A stretch of 10,165 nt of DNA from DAOUMU01 sp034409055 (lineage in GTDB: Bacteria > Chloroflexota > Anaerolineae > 4572-78 > J111): positions 1 to 10,165 of the forward strand of contig DAOUMU010000156.1 of NCBI GenBank assembly GCA_034409055.1. Direction: 5' to 3'. The notes below the pieces were generated by a model. It saw nothing but the letters and a program-made list of their open reading frames with translations. It made no database searches and had not been told where the DNA came from. Below, one piece after another: positions 1 through 7,813 of the stretch. Every line of letters begins with the position of its first letter. Positions within the stretch are counted from its first letter, which is position 1. Position numbers and translations under genes: made by a program.

Positions 1-104
1 TTCCCGCCGCAAACGTCCTTTGCAACTTGCTGACGCTACCCGTCGCTTTGCCGGACTACTTGTTGGCTTGTCGCCTGGCCCTGCTGGATAAAAAATTAAG
101 TTGA
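1..104 (+). CDS. Possible 3' end of an unidentified plus-strand gene (partial)
   Basis: The frame beginning at position 3 is open from the window edge to a TGA at 102-104. It would encode about 33 residues ending LLDKKLS, with a hydrophobic Leu-rich stretch. Third codon positions are mostly G or C, like the confirmed genes in the window, and this favours real coding sequence. A second frame is also open until about position 91, so the choice of frame is not certain. The fragment is too short to assign to a family. It would converge on the histidine kinase gene that ends at 228. Confidence 0.35.
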   Translation, partial: PAANVLCNLLTLPVALPDYLLACRLALLDKKLS

Positions 105-227
105 CGCATATGGGCCACCACCCCCCCCTCAGTGCTTCAGTGTTTCAACCATCCGCTAATCCGCTAAATATCCGCTGCCCGATTAGCTTGGCAGGTGAAC
201 AACCCTCGTCGAAGCTATAAAACGGCT
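105..227. repeat. Convergent intergenic spacer with short tandem repeats
   Basis: The spacer holds a run of eight C (121-128), two octamers TCAGTGCT/TCAGTGTT in tandem (129-136, 137-144), and three CCGCT units (153, 161 and 172), the first two as CCGCTAAT and CCGCTAAA. No strong rho-independent terminator is visible on either strand, although a terminator would be expected between convergent genes. Function is unknown. The style resembles the 7-mer repeats at 2424-2437 and 8997-9010. Confidence 0.5.
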
Positions 228-1580
228 TTAAGTCGTAGGCAGTTCAATGGTAAACGTACTGCCCTGCCCCGCCACGCCCTGGCTGGTCACGCTGATCTGG
301 CCGCCATGCGCTTCGACGATGGCCCGGGTAATGGCCAGCCCCAACCCGGCCCCACCCCGGTCGCGGCTACGAGTGGGGTCGGTACGGTAAAAGCGGTCAA
401 AGATGTAAGGGAGATGCTCAGGCGGGATGCCTTCGCCGGTGTCGGCGATGCATAAGCAGACAGCGTTGGGGGTTGGCTCAACCCGGACGGTGATTGTCCC
501 GCCAGCGGGCGTATGGCGCAATGCGTTCGCCAATAGATTCTGTAAAATCTGCCTGATGCGGGCGGCATCAACCTGGATAGGGGATAAATCGGCCGGCAGC
601 TCAGTCTGCAAGATCACGCCCTTGGTTTCGACACTGGGGCGGAAAGCCTCAACAGTTTTGGTAATTAATTCCGTCAGATCCGTTTCTTGCAGATCAAGCG
701 GTAATTGCCTGGCCTCGGCCTGGGCCAGTTCGTGCAAATCATTGACCAGGCGACTCAGAAAGCGGGTATGCTCATACAGGCGAGCCATTTCCGTTAGATT
801 GAGGGCATAGACTTCATCCAAAATCGCCCGCAAGTTACCTTGCAATACAGACAGAGGGGTGCGCAATTCGTGGGCCACATCGGCCAGCAGGTTACGGCGT
901 AACTGTTCGGCCTGCTCTAAACCGGCCGCCATCTCGTTAAAGGCCCGGGCCACGGCCACCATTTCATCACTGCCTTTTTCTTCGACTCGCTCACTCAGAC
1001 GGCGGGCGCCGATGGCTTTAGCCGCTTTAGCCAGGTTATTGAGCGGAGCCGTCAGGGAGCGACTCATCAGCACGCCAAATACAGTCCCACCAATTCCACC
1101 AACGATAGCCACGATCAATAAAGCTTGCTCCAATATGCGCACATAAGGCGGAGCACGACGTTCATCCGGGAAATCTCGAGGCATGGGTGCTACCCCCAGA
1201 TATCCTACGGTCTGGCCATTTACCTGGAGGGGCAGAACCGCATCAGGACCGATTTGGGTCAGTGGCTGCCCAATCTTCTCTGGAATAAAATAGAGAAGCT
1301 GCTGGTTATGGTCGGCCAGAAAAAAGCCGGCCTGCCGGAAGTAAACCGATTGTGCGCCGGTTAACATTAATTCAACCCCATCCCAACTCTGGTGGGTCTG
1401 GTAATATTTTGTAAGCTTCTCTGCTAAACCATTAGGTTGTTGTAAAAATCGGCTCGTGAAACGGTCGTGGGCATCCTTGTCAACCTCGGCCAAAATAGTA
1501 CTGGCCCCAACAACAATGAAGACGGCCACAAGAATGACCCCGCTAAAAGCCAGGCTCAAACGTACCCAAAGTTTGTTCAT
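228..1580 (-). CDS. Sensor histidine kinase, HAMP-HisKA-HATPase type (BaeS-like)
   Basis: This is a membrane sensor kinase that should autophosphorylate and pass phosphate to the response regulator encoded just upstream. Its 450 residues contain TM1 (about 8-30), an extracellular sensor region of about 115 residues (31-147) with no recognised fold, TM2 (about 150-173), a HAMP linker (about 174-226) and a HisKA dimerisation helix with the H-box AHELRTP (His237). The HATPase domain has the N-box NLLANALRH (Asn352), the G1 box DTGEGIP (Asp380), the F-box FDRFYR and the G2 box GGAGLGLAI. All catalytic motifs look intact and the length is normal for the family. The start lies 12 nt after the regulator's stop codon with only a weak ribosome site, suggesting translational coupling. 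It is the last gene of the operon. The signal sensed cannot be read from the sequence. Confidence 0.95.
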   Translation of the reverse strand: MNKLWVRLSLAFSGVILVAVFIVVGASTILAEVDKDAHDRFTSRFLQQPNGLAEKLTKYYQTHQSWDGVELMLTGAQSVYFRQAGFFLADHNQQLLYFIPEKIGQPLTQIGPDAVLPLQVNGQTVGYLGVAPMPRDFPDERRAPPYVRILEQALLIVAIVGGIGGTVFGVLMSRSLTAPLNNLAKAAKAIGARRLSERVEEKGSDEMVAVARAFNEMAAGLEQAEQLRRNLLADVAHELRTPLSVLQGNLRAILDEVYALNLTEMARLYEHTRFLSRLVNDLHELAQAEARQLPLDLQETDLTELITKTVEAFRPSVETKGVILQTELPADLSPIQVDAARIRQILQNLLANALRHTPAGGTITVRVEPTPNAVCLCIADTGEGIPPEHLPYIFDRFYRTDPTRSRDRGGAGLGLAITRAIVEAHGGQISVTSQGVAGQGSTFTIELPTT

Positions 1581-1592
1581 TGAAATGTTTCC

Positions 1593-2309
1593 CTACGGCC
1601 CCACCAGCCGGTAACCCACCCCATAAACGGTCTGGATGTAAGTCGCTTGCTTGGGATTGGGTTCGATTTTGCGACGCAGGTTGCGCATATGGCTGTCCAG
1701 CGTGCGCTCCGAACCTTCGTATTCATAACCCAGCGCCTGCTCAATCAGTTCGCTGCGGGTAAAGGCGTAGCCGGGATTTTCCATCAACGTTCTCAATAAG
1801 TTAAACTCGGTAGCAGTTAACTCTACCGGCTGGCCCTTTATCATCACCTCGTGGCGGTCCAGGTCCATCATCAAATCCGCCAGTTGCAGCACGCGAGGGT
1901 GTGTTAAGGCATTGTTTCCCTGGCTGCGCCGCAGTACGGAACGTACCCGGGCCACCACTTCGCGCGGGTTGAAGGGTTTGGTGATATAATCGTCGGCCCC
2001 CAGTTCCAGACCAATGATCTTGTCCGTGTCATCGATACGGGCCGTGAGCATAATGATGGGGGTATCGGCCAGGCTTGGATCGCTGCGCACCAACCGGGTG
2101 ATGTCGCAGCCGTCTTCATCCGGCAACATCAAGTCCAGCACCACCAGAGCCGGGTGGTCGTGGCGCAGAATACGCCAGGCAGTTTGGCCGTCATAGGCTA
2201 TTTGCACCCGGTAGCCGGCTTTTTCCAGATAGGCCCGTACCAGCCGGACAATATCGTGATCGTCATCCACAACCAGAATGGATTGCCCTGTCGTAGTTGC
2301 TGTTGGCAT
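1593..2309 (-). CDS. Response regulator, OmpR/PhoB family
   Basis: This is a DNA-binding transcription factor controlled by phosphorylation and the partner of the downstream kinase. The receiver domain (about 10-127) has the acidic cluster DDD at 15-17, the phospho-acceptor Asp59 in VVLDLMLPDE, Thr89 in MLTA and Lys111 in KPF. A winged-helix effector domain follows (about 138-236) and contains the typical ELTATEFNLLRTL and SHMRNLRRKI segments and the ending YGVGYRL. At 238 residues it is full length for the family. The start is supported by AGGAGAAGG just upstream. No binding-site-like repeat is seen in its own upstream spacer, but family members bind 11-bp-period direct repeats. Such repeats occur at 7519-7536 and 8650-8667, so it is the best local candidate to bind them (inference). 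Confidence 0.95.
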   Translation of the reverse strand: MPTATTTGQSILVVDDDHDIVRLVRAYLEKAGYRVQIAYDGQTAWRILRHDHPALVVLDLMLPDEDGCDITRLVRSDPSLADTPIIMLTARIDDTDKIIGLELGADDYITKPFNPREVVARVRSVLRRSQGNNALTHPRVLQLADLMMDLDRHEVMIKGQPVELTATEFNLLRTLMENPGYAFTRSELIEQALGYEYEGSERTLDSHMRNLRRKIEPNPKQATYIQTVYGVGYRLVGP

Positions 2310-2342
2310 AACCTTCTCCTGTTTTCGTTACCCTTCCCTATT

Positions 2343-2437
2343 GATTTACGATTTCAGATTGCCGATTTACGCTTGAAATCACTGCCAGAGCTAATCGTAA
2401 ATCCAAAACCCACAGGGCCAGTGTCGTAAATCGTAAA
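2343..2437. repeat. Palindromic intergenic repeat between propeller and regulator genes
   Basis: The 135-bp gap between the propeller gene and the response regulator contains a perfect 11-bp inverted repeat, GATTTACGATT (2343-2353) against AATCGTAAATC (2393-2403). It also has another GATTTACG at 2364-2371 and a tandem heptamer TCGTAAA at 2424-2430 and 2431-2437. It could form a long imperfect hairpin in the mRNA. This might separate expression of the transporter and regulator parts of the operon, or it may be a dispersed genomic repeat. No clear promoter is seen here. Confidence 0.6.
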
Positions 2438-2444
2438 TTGGTCA

Positions 2445-3797
2445 CTACCGCCAGGAGAGGACTCGCTGGTCCATCCCCTCGTATTGCAGAGTTATCCCGG
2501 CCAATGTTTCTGGCGGGAACAACAGCCTTTGGTTGCTGCCGTCGGCGTTCATCACCCAGATTGCCCACTGCCCGGTCCGGTCGCTGAGGAAGGCGATTTG
2601 GGAGCCGTCAGGCGACCAGGTGGGCGCCGCGTTGTTGTACGAGTGTGGCCGTTCCCCGTTGAACTGCTGCCGAATCAATTCCATGTATGAGGTTCGAGTC
2701 AGTCGCTGGCGATTGCTGCCATCGGCATTCATGACCTGGATTTCCCGGTGGTCATCCTGCCGGTAACTGACCGCGATTTTGCTACCGTCGGGCGAATAAA
2801 CCGGCGAATGGTCGTTGACATCGTCCGTTAAAGCCCAGGTGGTGCTCTTTTCCATGTCCAGGTTGACCAGTCCTCGCTCACCATCGTAGATGAGGTGCTG
2901 GCTGTTGTTCGGGTCCCAGGCCGGAGAGAGCGAATACAGGTCGCCGGTCAGGCCATGGTATAGGCCCGTATCCACGTTGACCAGCCGCAAACTCCAGTGC
3001 GGGTCCGGCAGCAGGGTATAGCAGAACTCAATGTCGTCTGGATCGTCACGGTTCACATCGACATTAACCACATTGTTGCGCGGTCTGTCGCCACCGCACT
3101 TGCGCACATAATCCAGGCGCCCCCCGTTCTGAAAACTGAGCACAATCTGACGGCCATCCGGCGACCAGACCGGGGTGCGAGGATTATACAGGTTGTTCAT
3201 AATGACTCGCTCGCCCGTGCCGTCCACATTAATAAGCCACACACTGCCCAGGGCCCCATCCTGGCTGGTTTCCCAGCGGGTAAAGACTACCTGCTGCCCA
3301 TCAGGTGATAGGACCGGGTCGATGCCGGTGGTCAGATAGCGCAAGTTGGAGCCATCCGGGTTGGCGGCGTAAATAGAGCCGCCGCTGGACGTTTGGAAAA
3401 CGATAGTGCCAGGGGTCGAGGCTGATGGTGTCACAGGCGCAACCTCCTGTGGCTCCGGGAAAACAAATTGCCGGAGCGCCGCCTCGTTCACTGAGACATA
3501 GGCCGCATCGCCATTGACCCAGCCGGGACTGCCGTAGGATGACACGACTTGCCACCAGCCGGTCTTGGCGTTGTAACCAATGATGCCTCTGGTCGTTCCC
3601 TGCTCCAACGTATCAAAGGCAGGATAGCTGGCGTCAGGACCACTGCGAATGCTAAGCGTCTCGGCCACAACCGTCAGTTGGGGTACGGTCTCTTCTTGAG
3701 CTGAAGCAGGTAACACCCAGATAATGCCTGCCATCAGGAATACCGGCAATAGTATGAGCAACTGTCGCAGCTTTGACCAAATTTTGTGATTTTTCAT
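2445..3797 (-). CDS. Exported SH3-domain plus PD40/TolB-like beta-propeller protein
   Basis: This 450-residue secreted protein has no assignable enzymatic function. A signal peptide occupies residues 1-33 (basic start, hydrophobic core about 12-30, ASA before Gln34). A bacterial SH3 domain follows (about 41-102) with the typical LSIRSGPDASYP and GWWQV...GWV elements, then a proline-rich linker (about 112-128). The rest is a WD40-like propeller with SPDG blade motifs at 164, 212, 335 and 395, and NADGSN loops at 357 and 417. An insertion between blades carries the only two mature-region cysteines (Cys234, Cys259), which could form a disulfide. SH3b domains often bind cell wall, and PD40 propellers usually bind proteins or ligands. 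Its place between an efflux-type ABC system and a two-component system suggests a surface accessory or signal-binding role (inference). The 44-nt gap after the adaptor gene fits one operon. Confidence 0.88.
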   Translation of the reverse strand: MKNHKIWSKLRQLLILLPVFLMAGIIWVLPASAQEETVPQLTVVAETLSIRSGPDASYPAFDTLEQGTTRGIIGYNAKTGWWQVVSSYGSPGWVNGDAAYVSVNEAALRQFVFPEPQEVAPVTPSASTPGTIVFQTSSGGSIYAANPDGSNLRYLTTGIDPVLSPDGQQVVFTRWETSQDGALGSVWLINVDGTGERVIMNNLYNPRTPVWSPDGRQIVLSFQNGGRLDYVRKCGGDRPRNNVVNVDVNRDDPDDIEFCYTLLPDPHWSLRLVNVDTGLYHGLTGDLYSLSPAWDPNNSQHLIYDGERGLVNLDMEKSTTWALTDDVNDHSPVYSPDGSKIAVSYRQDDHREIQVMNADGSNRQRLTRTSYMELIRQQFNGERPHSYNNAAPTWSPDGSQIAFLSDRTGQWAIWVMNADGSNQRLLFPPETLAGITLQYEGMDQRVLSWR

Positions 3798-3841
3798 TTT
3801 TCTATATTTCCTTTTGGTATTCCGCCATGATTATTTGGTTA

Positions 3842-5464
3842 TTACCGGGGCGGGGGACCACCGCCCATCATTCTGCCCGGGCCAGGTCCAAATCCCCGCT
3901 CTTCACTCTCCTCGTCAAGAAATGAAGCCACCTGGCCCACCACTTGATCCCCGGCCTGCAGCTCCTCGGACTGCACTACCGTCCATTCCCCCTGGGAGGT
4001 GCCGGGGATCACGGCGACCCGGCTGGGTTGGCCCTCACCGCGCACCAGGCGGACGTAGTACTGGCCCTCAAATTCAACCAGGGCAGTGCTCGGTACCAGC
4101 CAGGCATTTTCTGCCCCACCGCTCAGAATGGTGGCCACCGCGGTCATCCCGGGCCGGACCCCATCCTCAATCTTCAGGTCGTTCAGGCGAATGGTCACTT
4201 CATAATTGACCACGCCGCTACTTGCCTCGCTGATGGGCGCGACCCGGCTAACCTCACCGCTAAAGACCTGGTCCGGTAGGGCATCGACCGAGATGTTGAC
4301 CGGCTGCCCTAGCTCTACTTTGTTGATATCGACCTCGGCCACGTAAACCGGCAGTTCCAGCTCGGTCAGGTCGCCGATGATCAGGGCAGAACTGAGATCA
4401 GAGGTCGTCTTTTGGCCGACTTCCACATCAACCGATAAAACGATGCCATCAATGGTGGCCCGCAGTTCGGCCTCGTCCAGATCGGCCTGGGCTGCTTCCA
4501 GATTAAGCTGGGCCTGCTCAATAGACAGTTCCAGCTCACGCACTTCGGCCTGGGTCGGACCGTTGATTAGCCCGGTCAACGTCGCCTGGGCGCTGGACAC
4601 CTGGGCTTCCGCCGCCAGCAGATCGGCTTTGGTGGCCTCTAAAGACTCAATCTGGACCTGGGCATCCTTGATGGCTTTCAGCGCGTTCTGTACTTCAGAC
4701 TCCGACGCTGCTTCCGTAGAAATCTCGTAGGCGGCTTTAGCGGTGTCGTAGTCGATGGTGGCTTCTTGCAAAGTCGTCGCCTGTGATGTTTGGCCAATGT
4801 CACCCCGGTAGGCGATTTGGTTGTAGGCTTCCTGAGCCTGCTCCAGGGCGATGTAAGCCTTGTGCAGATCGGCGCTGAGTTGGGTCAGCTCGGCTTCACT
4901 CAAACCCGCCAGTAATTCCTCGTAACTGGCCTGGGCCGCAGCCAGACTTGCCTCTGCCGCCGCCAGTTCTGTGTCGCTGGGACCGGCCAGGAGTTCGGCC
5001 AGGCCCTCCTTGGCCGAGGCCAGATTGGCCCAGGCTGCATCCAGGTCCGCCTCACTGGCCGGTTCCAACAGTTGCGTCAGCTTGTTACGACTGACTTCTA
5101 AAGCTAACTCAGCTTCCCGCACGGCTCTTTCCAGGTCGTCCGTCTCCAGCTTCAGGAGCAGGTCGCCGGCCGCGACTTCATCGCCCTCCTCCACAAACAC
5201 TTCGGCAATGATGCCAGAACCTTCAAAGACCGCGGATTGTTGCTTGACCAACTCAATGTTGCCGGTCGCGCTGACTTGAACCGTGTCGGTAGCGGGCCGG
5301 ATGGTCACGGTTTGACTGGCCGGCTGGTCCCCCTCCGCCTGGGCCTGGCTCTGGGCGCTGTTGCCGCCGGTGAGGGTACTCAGGGAGTTCCGGAAGAAAA
5401 AAGTCGCCCCGGCCGCCAGAGCCAGGATGATGATCACGACAATCCATAAATTTTTGCTTTTCAT
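3842..5464 (-). CDS. HlyD/MacA-type periplasmic-adaptor-like protein of ABC exporter
   Basis: This is a membrane-anchored adaptor that works with the ABC ATPase and permease encoded upstream. The ATG at 5464 is preferred to an upstream TTG at 5485 because GGAGG sits about 7 nt before it; the protein is then 540 residues. It has an N-terminal anchor (about 5-24), a lipoyl half-domain (about 78-110, GSGIIAEVFVEEGDEV), a very long coiled coil (about 110-335), a second lipoyl half (about 336-366), a beta-barrel (about 368-450) and a Gly/Pro-rich tail (GFGPGPGRMMGGGPPPR). The coiled coil contains an internal repeat, LLEPASEADL, LLAGPSDTEL and LLAGLSEAEL starting at 132, 158 and 184, and a fourth version LINGPTQAEV at 299. 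In Gram-negative bacteria such proteins reach a TolC channel. In a monoderm the closer analogy is the YknX type. The substrate is unknown. Confidence 0.92.
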   Translation of the reverse strand: MKSKNLWIVVIIILALAAGATFFFRNSLSTLTGGNSAQSQAQAEGDQPASQTVTIRPATDTVQVSATGNIELVKQQSAVFEGSGIIAEVFVEEGDEVAAGDLLLKLETDDLERAVREAELALEVSRNKLTQLLEPASEADLDAAWANLASAKEGLAELLAGPSDTELAAAEASLAAAQASYEELLAGLSEAELTQLSADLHKAYIALEQAQEAYNQIAYRGDIGQTSQATTLQEATIDYDTAKAAYEISTEAASESEVQNALKAIKDAQVQIESLEATKADLLAAEAQVSSAQATLTGLINGPTQAEVRELELSIEQAQLNLEAAQADLDEAELRATIDGIVLSVDVEVGQKTTSDLSSALIIGDLTELELPVYVAEVDINKVELGQPVNISVDALPDQVFSGEVSRVAPISEASSGVVNYEVTIRLNDLKIEDGVRPGMTAVATILSGGAENAWLVPSTALVEFEGQYYVRLVRGEGQPSRVAVIPGTSQGEWTVVQSEELQAGDQVVGQVASFLDEESEERGFGPGPGRMMGGGPPPR

Positions 5465-5485
5465 TGGTGCCTCCAAAATTAACAA

Positions 5486-6733
5486 TTACTCACTTCGTAA
5501 CGCCTCAATTGGGTCCAGTTGCGTGGCCCGCATGGCCGGATAAATGCCAAAGATCAAGCCGCTGAGCAGACTGAAGCCAAGGGCCAGAATTAAAGCGTCG
5601 GGTTGGATTAAAACGGCAAAGGTAAAGCTGGGGATCTGGGCAAAGATAGCCGCCAGTCCAAAGGCCAGCCCCACCCCGATCAGCCCGCCCAGAAAACAGA
5701 GCACCAACGCCTCGATCAAGAACTGCAATAAAATGTCGTTGTCGTGGGCGCCGATGGCTTTACGCAGCCCGATCTCCCGGGTCCGTTCGGTGACCGAGAC
5801 CAGCATGATGTTCATAATGCCGATCCCGCCGACGATCAGGCTGACTGCGCCGATCGCGCCCAGGAAGATCGTCAGGGTTTGGGAGACATCAGAAACTGTC
5901 TCTAACAGACTGGCCTGGTTGAAAATATTGAAGTCGTTCTCGTCGTCGGCCTGCAAGCTGTGCCGCAGGCGCAAGGTGGTTTCGGTTTGCTGTTCGGCCA
6001 CATCGACCTGGTCGGCGCTGGTGGCCTGGACATTGAGGCTGGTCACCGTATATTCGCCCCGGTAGCGGGGAGCGTTGAACAAGCGTCCCTGAGCAATACC
6101 GATCGGCACATAGGCCTGTTCATCAGGGGTGTTGCGGCCAAAGCCACCGCTTTCGGCTAACACGCCCACTACCTGAAACGGCTGGGCGCCAATGCGCACG
6201 TTCTTCCCCACCGGCTCTTCGGTGCCAAACAGGTCGGTAGCTAATTCTGAGCCCAACACCACCACCTGGCGCTGGGTTTCGACTTCTTCCTCGCTCAGAA
6301 AGCGGCCTGAATCCACTTCCAGGTTGCGCACCGTGTTATAGACGGCGGTCACCCCGGTGACTTGATTGTTACTGTTGGTACTACCATAAACCAACTGGGC
6401 ATTGGCCCCGTATTCGGGGGCGACTATGGCAATCGCCGGATGCAGGTCCTGGTCCATCAAGGCCTCGGCATCACCGATGGTCAGCGTGCCGGCTGAGCCG
6501 CTGGCGCCCATAAGGCCGCCGCCCGAACTTCTGGCGCCGGGATTGATCGACAGCAGATTGGTCCCCTGGCTTTCGATGCGGGCGGTGATGTTGGCTGCGG
6601 CCCCGCGCCCAATGCCCATCGTGGTGAGCACCGCAGCCACGCCGATGATGATGCCCAGCATTGTCAGGATGGCCCGCAGTTTGTGGGCAATGATGCTTTC
6701 AAAAGCGACTTGTAGATACTTAATTATCTTCAT
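5486..6733 (-). CDS. MacB/FtsX-type ABC transporter permease
   Basis: This 415-residue membrane subunit belongs to a mechanotransmission-type ABC transporter. It starts KIIKYLQVAFESIIAHKLRA, the usual MacB_PCD entry, with TM1 at about 21-43. A large extracytoplasmic domain follows (about 45-280), then the FtsX region with TM2 about 287-312, TM3 about 336-366 and TM4 about 379-400. Family signatures are GGIGIMNIMLVSVTERTREIGLRKAIGA (302-329, given here in part: TERTREIGLRKA) and the ending IYPAMRATQLDPIEALRSE. It has no ATPase domain of its own, unlike E. coli MacB, so it must use the ATPase encoded just before it. The two genes overlap by 14 nt and GGAGG precedes its ATG, indicating translational coupling. 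The adaptor follows after 21 nt. Export of peptides or lipophilic toxins, or envelope signalling, are both possible. Confidence 0.94.
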   Translation of the reverse strand: MKIIKYLQVAFESIIAHKLRAILTMLGIIIGVAAVLTTMGIGRGAAANITARIESQGTNLLSINPGARSSGGGLMGASGSAGTLTIGDAEALMDQDLHPAIAIVAPEYGANAQLVYGSTNSNNQVTGVTAVYNTVRNLEVDSGRFLSEEEVETQRQVVVLGSELATDLFGTEEPVGKNVRIGAQPFQVVGVLAESGGFGRNTPDEQAYVPIGIAQGRLFNAPRYRGEYTVTSLNVQATSADQVDVAEQQTETTLRLRHSLQADDENDFNIFNQASLLETVSDVSQTLTIFLGAIGAVSLIVGGIGIMNIMLVSVTERTREIGLRKAIGAHDNDILLQFLIEALVLCFLGGLIGVGLAFGLAAIFAQIPSFTFAVLIQPDALILALGFSLLSGLIFGIYPAMRATQLDPIEALRSE

Positions 6734-7469
6734 CGTGAACCTCCATCACCGGACTGATGAGCTTGTGGCCGTTACGTTTGTCTGAAACCACTTTGCCATC
6801 ACTCAGGGTAACAACCCGCTCGGCTCGTTGGGCCACGAGAGGGTCGTGGGTCACCGTAATGATGGTCAGACCCTGGGCGTGGAGTTCGTCAAATAGATTC
6901 ATTACTTCAATGCTGGTTTTGCTGTCCAGAGCGCCGGTCGGCTCGTCAGCCAGCAGCAGGCTGGGCTGGTTGACCAGGGCCCGGGCAATGGCCACCCGCT
7001 GCTGCTGCCCGCCAGATAGCTCGTCGGGCCGGTGGTTGGCCCGGTCGCCCAGGCCGACCCGCTCCAGAGCGTTCAAGGCCAGTTCCCGGCTTTTGCGGCC
7101 CGAGATCCCGGCATAGAACAACGGTAGCTCCACCTGGCGGCGAGCGTTGACCCGGGGCAACAAATTGAACTGCTGAAAGACAAAGCCGATTTCGTGGTTA
7201 CGCAGGTCGGCCAACCGGCTTTTACTCATTTTGCTGGCCTCGGCCCCCCGGATTTTGTAGCTGCCGCCGGTGGGCCGGTCGAGCAGGCCGATCATATTCA
7301 TCAGCGTGCTCTTGCCCGAGCCGCTGGCCCCCATAACGGTCACGTACTCGCCCGGCTGTACCTCAAGGGAAACACCTCGCAGAGCGTGAACCTGGATGTC
7401 TCCCATTTGATAAATTTTGGTCATATCCTGAATTTCGAGCAGAGGTGAGTTTCCATTGTTAGATGTCAT
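6720..7469 (-). CDS. ABC transporter ATP-binding protein (MacB/LolD/FtsE-type)
   Basis: This is the cytoplasmic nucleotide-binding subunit that powers the MacB-type permease. Its 249 residues have all ABC motifs: Walker A GASGSGKST (47-55), Q-loop Gln99 in VFQQFNLLP, signature LSGGQQQR (151-158), Walker B LLLADEPTG with catalytic Glu176, D-loop ALD (180-182) and H-loop His208 in THDP. TKIYQMGD near the N-terminus and FQQFNLLPRVNARRQVELPL are typical of the LolD/MacB/YknY group. It is the first gene of the operon. A TATACT -10 box lies at 7505-7510 with tandem TGCACAA boxes upstream, giving a short leader of roughly 30 nt. The start ATG is preceded by a modest AGGA ribosome site about 8 nt away. 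Confidence 0.95.
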   Translation of the reverse strand: MTSNNGNSPLLEIQDMTKIYQMGDIQVHALRGVSLEVQPGEYVTVMGASGSGKSTLMNMIGLLDRPTGGSYKIRGAEASKMSKSRLADLRNHEIGFVFQQFNLLPRVNARRQVELPLFYAGISGRKSRELALNALERVGLGDRANHRPDELSGGQQQRVAIARALVNQPSLLLADEPTGALDSKTSIEVMNLFDELHAQGLTIITVTHDPLVAQRAERVVTLSDGKVVSDKRNGHKLISPVMEVHDEDN

Positions 7470-7504
7470 TGTTTGTATCCTGCCTTGAAAAAATTCATAA
7501 GTTC

Positions 7505-7537
7505 AGTATACACCCCAATTGTGCAGATTTTGTGCAG
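7505..7537 (-). promoter_or_regulatory. Activator-type promoter of the ABC/two-component operon
   Basis: On the minus strand two exact TGCACAA boxes (7530-7536 and 7519-7525) lie 11 bp apart with a 4-bp spacer. Each is preceded by C, so the repeat may equally be read as CTGCACA. The -10 box TATACT is at 7505-7510, 8 bp downstream of the second box, and there is no good -35. The 7-4-7 geometry next to the -10 is like PhoB-family activation sites. The same arrangement occurs upstream of the DedA gene at 8636-8667. The regulator encoded in this operon is the obvious candidate ligand, which would make the operon self-activating (inference). Confidence 0.72.
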
Positions 7538-7567
7538 AATTCACGCAAAAATTGATGAATTAATCAT

Positions 7568-7813
7568 TTATTCCTCAATCCATTTTTGAACCAGGCTCAG
7601 CAAAAACCACAGACTGCTGATGAGGGCAGCCCCGCCCAGGAGACACAGGCCGCCTTGCAAAGCCTCCCTCACGCCCCAGATCAGACCAATCAAGCCGGTG
7701 CCCCCGACCACCAGCACCACGATCACCAGCAAGAAGAGGGCTCTCTCCTGATTGCGGCGCGTTTTTCGATAGTTGGTAGGAGCCTGTTCTTGTCTACGAT
7801 GTTTCCACCACAT
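7568..7813 (-). CDS. Small two-helix membrane protein, unknown function
   Basis: This 81-residue protein has a strongly basic N-terminus (WWKHRRQEQAPTNYRKTRRNQERA) followed by two hydrophobic helices (about 25-47 and 52-75) and an acidic end (KWIEE). By the positive-inside rule both ends should be cytoplasmic. I do not recognise a family. The ATG at 7813 has AGGA 6 nt upstream. It overlaps the DedA reading frame by 20 nt, but that part of the DedA frame is only read because of a mobile-element insertion, so the overlap is probably recent. It is likely co-transcribed with DedA. Its existence as a gene rests on composition, ribosome site and position. Confidence 0.6.
   Translation of the reverse strand: MWWKHRRQEQAPTNYRKTRRNQERALFLLVIVVLVVGGTGLIGLIWGVREALQGGLCLLGGAALISSLWFLLSLVQKWIEE

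Noticed and set aside
185..227. Terminator after the histidine kinase gene
   Set aside because: Only a weak 4-bp AAGC/GCTT pairing without a U tract could be found.
5465..5485. Seven-residue N-terminal extension of the adaptor from a TTG at 5485
   Set aside because: The ATG at 5464 has GGAGG at good distance and begins a typical basic-then-hydrophobic anchor; the TTG has no ribosome site and abuts the permease stop codon.
7540..7567. Terminator after the small membrane-protein gene
   Set aside because: TGAT/ATCA followed by ATTTTT on the minus strand has a stem of only about 4 bp, too weak to call.
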